From Globodera rostochiensis (Eukaryota; Nematoda; Chromadorea; Rhabditida; Heteroderidae), in the NCBI GenBank assembly GCA_018350325.1, contig JAEVLN010000014.1, positions 310,001 through 374,000 of the forward strand: a stretch of DNA of 64,000 bases. The letters are read 5' to 3'. The translations under genes and the position numbers were made by a program. The notes below the pieces were generated by a model. It saw nothing but the letters and a program-made list of their open reading frames with translations, did not search any database and was not told the DNA's origin. Each line of letters opens with the position of its first letter. The first letter of the stretch is position 1. Below, in pieces: positions 58,956 through 64,000 of the stretch.

Positions 58956-59056
58956 GATCAATCAATCGATTGCTTATTTTGAAGATATTGTGCAAAATCC
59001 GGATGCGAATCATCCCCTCAATGATCCGCGCAATTTATTGTGAGAAAATTGCGCAA
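58956..59056 (+). CDS. Possible single exon, unknown
   Basis: The frame EVINQSIAYFEDIVQNPDAN continues to NHPLNDPRNLL and ends at a GTGAGA donor near 59039. The composition looks like protein, but no start codon or safe partner exon was found; EDIGRIKCQIFKTILNEN (about 59090) is a candidate next exon. Could be chance. Confidence 0.25.
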
Positions 59057-59742
59057 AAAATGCGGTGGAAATCTGTCCGGTTGGTTACAGAGGACATTGG
59101 GCGGATCAAATGCCAAATTTTCAAAACGATTCTCAACGAAAATTTAGAATTTTTAGGGGTTAAGTCAATTTTATATGTTCAAAAAAAATGTTATTTTGTT
59201 GATTGACTCGGACATTGTGAAAGAGAATTTTGCAATTTTAATGGTAGAAATTTCAATAAATTTTGAAACTTTCATCACACAAAATAATTCTTTATGTAAT
59301 TTAATTGTTTGTTATTTGGAAGTGAAAATGTGCCAGCCAGCAAAACAACAACGGCGGCAGTTGGTTTTCTGCCGCTGGTATGTATTATGTAAAATGGTTG
59401 TGGGTTTTGTGGGGAGATTTTTTTTTTCCAAGAAAATTGGATTTGGGACCGTTACGCGGAATTTTGGGGCGAGAGAATAATGTGAGGGGAGGGGATGGGG
59501 GTGGGGGGATTAAGCTTCATCATCCTCCCCAACATCTTCATTTTCATCCCCAACAGCGTCGTCGTCGTCGTCGTCGTCTTGAAGAAGCGCCCGGGGCGTG
59601 TGGGTGGTTCCGCCCGTATGCATTCAGTCGTAGCAAAAGTGCTTTTTTTGTGCGCCAAAGTCACAATTGTTGACGGCGAACATATTTGTCATTGTGTGGT
59701 GGTGAAAGAGCCCTCCGGCGAAAATTCGCTTTTTTCGTTTTG

Positions 59743-60884
59743 AATTTTTTATAAAAATTTAAATGATTTAATATTCTCAACATTTTTATTTGCCTTCAGG
59801 GCACTTTACTAATCATTTTTTTACTAGTCAAGTTTAGGCCCGCCTTTTGGTCCCATAATATAAATTAAAAAGTCGAGAAAATTAAAATAATCTTAAAAAA
59901 TGTTTTTAAAGTTTGTTTATGGCGCTGAATGATTCTCGTACCATTTGAGCGCCAGACATTAGAGATTGGCGTCTTTTTCCTGTCACAATTAACGCTAAAA
60001 ACATTTATTTTTTAATTAAAAAGCGGACTTCTTTAAGCCTTAGAGAACATTTATATTTGCCTTAAGGGCATATGTGCCCTGAGGGCAAAGCTTTTTGTTG
60101 GAAAGCTTTCAGCAGCTTTCCAACGGACCACACCATTTTCACTGTGCGGTCACTGAACAAAACAAATAAACAAAATGGAGGGGATTTTGTTGTTGCACTG
60201 TACGACGACGCGCATAATGTGCATGCACAAGGAGAGCGTGCAGCAGCAATGTCCGTCACTTTCTTCCCCCCCCCCCCCGCACCGATTTTAATGCATAAAA
60301 AGCATTCGGACGGCAGATCCGGATGGATTTTGTTGTGTTTGGGATTAAAAGGCATTTTCGAAGCCGGGGGCAATCTTTGACTAAACTGAATTGACTTTTT
60401 ATAATATAAATTGCTATGGGTTTGAATTTAAACAAATTAAAATCCAAATTTTTCTGATTTTATTAATGGGTTTCAATCATATTAAAAATCCAATTTTTCT
60501 GATTTCGGTGCCCAAATGACTCATGCCCTAATGACTGAACGGCAAAACTATTCGTTTCGTAAAGAGAAATCAATTAATGCTTTGCTAATTTATACCAAAA
60601 GAGAGTTTAAAAAAAGAAAGAAGCCGAAATAAGAATGAAAATGACAGGACAAACGAATGGAGGGGTGTGGGTCATCGGCTGCACGTGAAACAATGAAAAT
60701 ATTTGCTCACTTTTTTGTTATAATCTCTCGAGAGAATGGGGGTGGGGGATTAAACTTTTTCAAAGTTTCACGTCACAATGAATGCCATCATGCGAATTTG
60801 AAGGGTTTGTGCGCGAATGTGCTCTCCCCGTTTTGGAAGGAAGTGACGTCCTCCATCATGTTGTAGCAGTACACACACAATTAA
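59743..60884. other. Spacer
   Basis: No supported gene. A hairpin TTGGAAAGC...GCTTTCCAA lies at 60097-60122, and a C14 run at 60266-60279. Confidence 0.4.
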
Positions 60885-61121
60885 TTACACACAACACATG
60901 CAAAGACACCAAGCAAGTTTGTACATGTGGTACAAAAATGTGATAGCACTGTACGCAAAAAGTGCCGTAAAGCCAATGCTGCGGTTTCTGACGAAGCCAT
61001 CGATGGCAAAACACGGGGCTAATGCAGCTGATATAATGGCTTTCGCCAAATGACCAGCGCAACTTTCATTTCCACCATCTCTTCGAGTTGTTGTTGTTCC
61101 CCGTTCAATGTCAAAAGCCAT
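60885..61121 (-). CDS. Small intronless membrane ORF, unknown
   Basis: 78 residues, start MAFDIERGTTTTRRDGGNES. Two hydrophobic stretches (KAIISAALAPCFAIDGF and TALFAYSAITFLYHMYKLAW) and a Cys-rich end (CLCMCCV). The polar head, then two helices, looks more protein-like than nearby ORFs. No family is recognised and it could be fortuitous. Confidence 0.35.
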   Translation of the reverse strand: MAFDIERGTTTTRRDGGNESCAGHLAKAIISAALAPCFAIDGFVRNRSIGFTALFAYSAITFLYHMYKLAWCLCMCCV

Positions 61122-61210
61122 ACGCTTTTTTCGTCGTTGTATTAAACCATTTTTATGAGCTAAAATTTTTGAATTTTGCTTCTATTTGAACCACCTGCTA
61201 CTCCATAAAA

Positions 61211-61587
61211 TACCGTAAACACTCTTGTAATCCCCCAACCTCTAATAATCCCCCAACCTCTAATAATCCCTCAACCTCTAATAATCCCCCAACCTCTAAT
61301 AATCCCCCAACCTCTAATAATCCCCCAACCTCTAATAATCCCCCACCCTCTGAGTAGATTGAAAAATAATCCCCCAACCTCTAATAATCCCCCAACCTCT
61401 AATAATCCCCCACCCTCTGAGTAGATTGAAAAATAATCCCCCAACCTCTAATAATCCCCCAACCTCTAATAATCCCCCACCCTCTGAGTAGATTGAAAAA
61501 TAATCCCCCCAACCTCTAATAATTCCCCACCCTCTGAGTAGGTTGAAAAATAATCCCCCATGCGGGATTACAAGAGTGTTTACGGTA
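61211..61587. mobile_element. TA-flanked MITE expanded into a minisatellite
   Basis: The 24-base ends TACCGTAAACACTCTTGTAA (plus TCCC) are perfect inverted repeats, with TA at both borders. Nearly the whole inside is AATAATCCCCCAACCTCT units (15 or so bases), interrupted by a GAGTAGATTGAAA block four times. Related to the compact element at 2838-2980. Confidence 0.85.
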
Positions 61588-61603
61588 AGCAAACTAAAAT
61601 TGG

Positions 61604-62340
61604 TTAATCACCTTTTAATATTTCATAACATTTGCCTATTCCCTGGATGAAAAGTTCAACAATTTTTGCCATTTTTTTTTTGTTTTCAGCGTTTAGCAAA
61701 TGATTTTCAGCCATTTTTCTAATTTCATTGAATTTAGGCTTAGAAACCAAAGGTTTCATCCAAATTAATGCCATTTTTTGAATATTGCTGCCTTCCGTTT
61801 TGTCAATGCTTTGTCCTGTTTTGATTTGTTGACATAATTTGTTTAGCAAATTCTTGTCCATTTTAATTTCGATTTTTTTGCCACACAAAATATCAAAAGC
61901 GTATTTATGCTCCAATTTTGTGAGTTTGTCAACATCAATTCCGCCAGAATTCATTTCATCTAATACAGATGAAGCTGCTGAAGACAGCAGCAATTCATGT
62001 CCATCAAAAAGATCTGAAAACCAATTGAAATTGTAGCCGGCATCGGATCGGACGCCGATCGGAGGATTTTTCGGGGGTTCAGGTCCGGAATCCCGGGGTT
62101 TTTAGCATTTTCCGAAGTCCCCCTCCCCCTCCAATTTTGAAAAACCGAGCCCTGAAAGAATCCAGCAAATTTTTGTCGGATTTTTGGTAATTAAAGCAAT
62201 AATTAAAAAAATGCATTTCTAAAATTGGTCTATTCACCTTTTTGGCACTCCGTTCTGAGGACAGTTTGGGTTAAGTTCAATAAAACAACAAAACACAAAT
62301 AGTCCAACAATTTTTGATTGGATTTTTGCGATCGCATCAT
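61604..62340 (-). CDS. Secreted orphan protein (effector-like)
   Basis: Two exons, about 62232-62340 and 61604 to about 62013, joined in phase (a G completes GAT). About 167 residues. The start MMRSQKSNQKLLDYLCFVVL then LNLTQTVLRTEC looks like a signal peptide with a longish basic head. The mature part is helical, Lys-rich and without TM (KLTKLEHKYAFDIL, NKKKMAKIVELFIQGIGKCY), ending ILKGD. Three or four cysteines. No family is recognised. A small secreted orphan in a parasitic nematode would be a candidate effector, but this is inference. Confidence 0.65.
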
Positions 62341-62737
62341 TCAATCTAAAATTTTGCTTAGAATAATCGTAAAGATTCTAATGTAAAGCCGGCTTAATAA
62401 AATATTATACAATTTTAAAACAAAAATAATATTTTTTTGGTCTCTAAGGCTATTTAAATGGATAAAATCTTTTTGCTTTGCCTGCGTATTAATTGCTCGC
62501 GTTATTCGATTTGCCACGAAATGCTTAAGAATTTCCAATGCCATGTTCGTGCCCTCTGCCGTATCCCCCCCCCCCCCCCCTAAGACAAATTGCCAATGCC
62601 ATCATTCACACAATCCCCCCTCCCCCCCAAAACAATCCCCCCCCCTCCTCCCCCCCCCAGATGAATGTTGTTGGCAAAATCAGCCACATAATAAGGTCAT
62701 CCTAATATGGCCACCCCCTCCCATCCCCCACCACCCC

Positions 62738-63229
62738 CAGGGATCTCAGATCACCTTGGAGGAAAAATGGCAAACGGCTTCTAAAAAATGGCATTATAAT
62801 GGCATCGGGGGGTCCAAAAAATGGCATTATAATGGCATCGGGGGGTCCAAAAAATGGCATTATAATGGCATCGGGGGTCCAAAAAATGGCATTATAATGG
62901 CATCGGGGGGTCCAAAAAATGGCATTATAATGGCACTTTTTCTTAACAAATTTCAAAAAGACATTTTTTTTTTGAAAATTCTGGAGGGGGTCGGCGGTGC
63001 CGATAGGCGCCACCGAGAAAATTTTGAATTTTTGACTCTTATTTGTTAGATATTTGTAACTAAAAACTTCAAATTGTCTATTTTCAGGAAATCCCTCAAA
63101 AAATGAAAATTTTCCCGAAAGTTCCAAGAAATGGCAAAATAATGGCAAGTGTGGAGAAATAGCAAATGTAATGCCAAATTTTCAAAATAATGGCATTTGC
63201 CATTAAAAAAGGGCAATTTGAGATCCCTG
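62738..63229. mobile_element. CAGGG-ended MITE with internal minisatellite
   Basis: CAGGGATCTCAGATCACC on the left is inverted as GGCAATTTGAGATCCCTG on the right. Flanks ACCACCCC and ACCACCAC are a near-perfect 8-base target duplication, as for hAT elements. The inside holds five units of about 37 bases with AAAAAATGGCATTATAATGG and CATCGGGGGGTCC. Confidence 0.8.
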
Positions 63230-63908
63230 ACCACCACCCCCCCCATTCCTTAGCTTTATTAATATTTTAATCAATTTAATTGCAATTTCAAATAATTTTG
63301 ATCATTTGGTGTCATATGAATTTTGCATTGTGAATGACTCCGCGCACCGCCAAAAAACAATAAATGTCTCCCTCCCAAAGTTGCGCACATTTTTGTGTCA
63401 CTCTTTCGGCCGACGATTTTCTCCACCACTTTTTTTGTTGCGCATTTTACAACTTTTGGGTTTCAGCGGTGCGACCTTTCGCCAAAAAGAAAAATGAAAA
63501 TGCAATTAATTACCATTTTTTGGCCATTTGTCGTCCTCCGCCGCCGAAATTTTTCATTATATTTTTTTGGCATTTTCGGGCGTTTCTCCCCTCCGGCGAA
63601 AGTTTCCATCGGGCGAATTCGTCGCGCTAACGGCCCCATTCCCCCAACCGTTCCACTCCCGCAACAAATGACGACATTGCCCCAGGCAATTGGGCCCCGG
63701 GGGGGGGGGGGGGGGACGGTATTTAAGGGACGTACACCGCTCAATGGGCATCAGTTGTCTTTAGCAGACTGAAGCAAAAGTAAAGTAAGTAAAAGCATTT
63801 TCTGATTAAGGACCATTTTTGAAAATAATTTCATAAAATTTTTGGCCGAATTTCCCTGTCAAAAACTTTATAAAATGTCAAATTTGACTCTTTTACCCCC
63901 CTTCAAAG
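63230..63908. other. Spacer and promoter of the cuticle collagen gene
   Basis: A TATA-like TATTTAAG stands at 63720-63727, right after a G run (63699-63714). The likely transcript start is near 63750. A small 5' untranslated intron seems to run from GTAAGT (about 63785) to TTCAAAG before the ATG. Confidence 0.5.
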
Positions 63909-64000
63909 ATGGCCGACTTTGACAAACATGCTGCCCAGCGCGAGGCGGAGTCGCTGCGCACGTTGGCCTTCTTCGGCGTGTGCCTGTCCACCGTGGCCAC
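63909..64000 (+). CDS. Cuticle collagen, N-terminal fragment
   Basis: Reads [20 protein letters not shown] then [10 protein letters not shown], running off the right edge. Nematode cuticle collagens begin with a short cytosolic head and a signal-anchor of the form ESLRxLAFxGVxxSTVAT before their Gly-X-Y domains. The match is clear although no Gly-X-Y repeat is inside the window. It builds the extracellular cuticle and is expressed in hypodermis around moults in this family. Confidence 0.88.
   Translation, partial: MADFDKHAAQREAESLRTLAFFGVCLSTVA

Noticed and set aside
59513..59742. Opposing ORFs around a (GTC)n run, one with a DDDDDDD tail
   Set aside because: Neither strand could be tied to a start or other exons; either could be chance over a triplet repeat.

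Overview
The window looks like nuclear DNA of a nematode, probably a plant-parasitic tylenchid such as a cyst nematode. The evidence is AT-rich introns with T-rich acceptors, a run of Srsx-type chemoreceptor genes, a receptor guanylyl cyclase of the GCY type, and the start of a cuticle collagen at the right edge. The species-group call is inference. No bacterial operons, rRNA genes or CRISPR arrays are seen. Gene models were spliced by hand using reading frame, GT/AG sites, intron phase and family knowledge, so exon edges are good but not proven.

Layout. 1-5.3 kb: the end of an unidentified exon and a 17-exon acyl-CoA synthetase-like gene (+). 6.7-7.6 kb: a secreted phospholipase A2-like gene (+). 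8.3-9.4 kb: a palindrome and a 41-bp satellite. 9.9-10.6 kb: a small single-pass membrane protein (+). 11.2-26.1 kb: a chemoreceptor cluster with four apparently complete Srsx-like genes (one -, two +, one -) and one truncated copy. Copies B (+) and D (-) form a large inverted repeat whose centre holds two tandem copies of a unit of about 2.7-2.9 kb made of a 19-bp satellite, Ty3/Gypsy pol remnants and a GPCR 3' piece. 28.5-31.7 kb: a divergent 8-exon actin (-). 32.1-36.7 kb: two paralogous type I membrane proteins (+) with near-identical promoters and signal peptides, separated by a satellite of about 1.8 kb. 37.0-39.0 kb: a Ser/Pro-rich orphan (-). 39.6-42.0 kb: an anillin/rhotekin-like gene (-). 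44.2-44.9 kb: exons of a Ser/Gln-rich protein (-). 45.3-53.9 kb: a full-length receptor guanylyl cyclase (+). 54.3-55.4 kb: a four-TM protein (-). 55.4-60.9 kb: little convincing coding sequence. 60.9-62.3 kb: a small membrane ORF (-), a MITE and a secreted orphan (-). 63.9 kb: collagen start.

The most unusual theme is the repeat landscape. Many short inverted-repeat elements lie in introns and spacers, and several carry short tandem repeats inside them or in their inverted ends. One TA-flanked family is present both as a compact copy (2838-2980) and as a copy expanded into a minisatellite (61211-61587). One palindrome of about 65 bp precedes two otherwise different TGGCAT-rich satellites. 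This suggests satellites are seeded by non-autonomous transposons here. Gene functions are mostly sensory (chemoreceptors, GCY), structural (actin, anillin, collagen) or secreted/membrane proteins of unknown role. No operon or shared pathway is evident.
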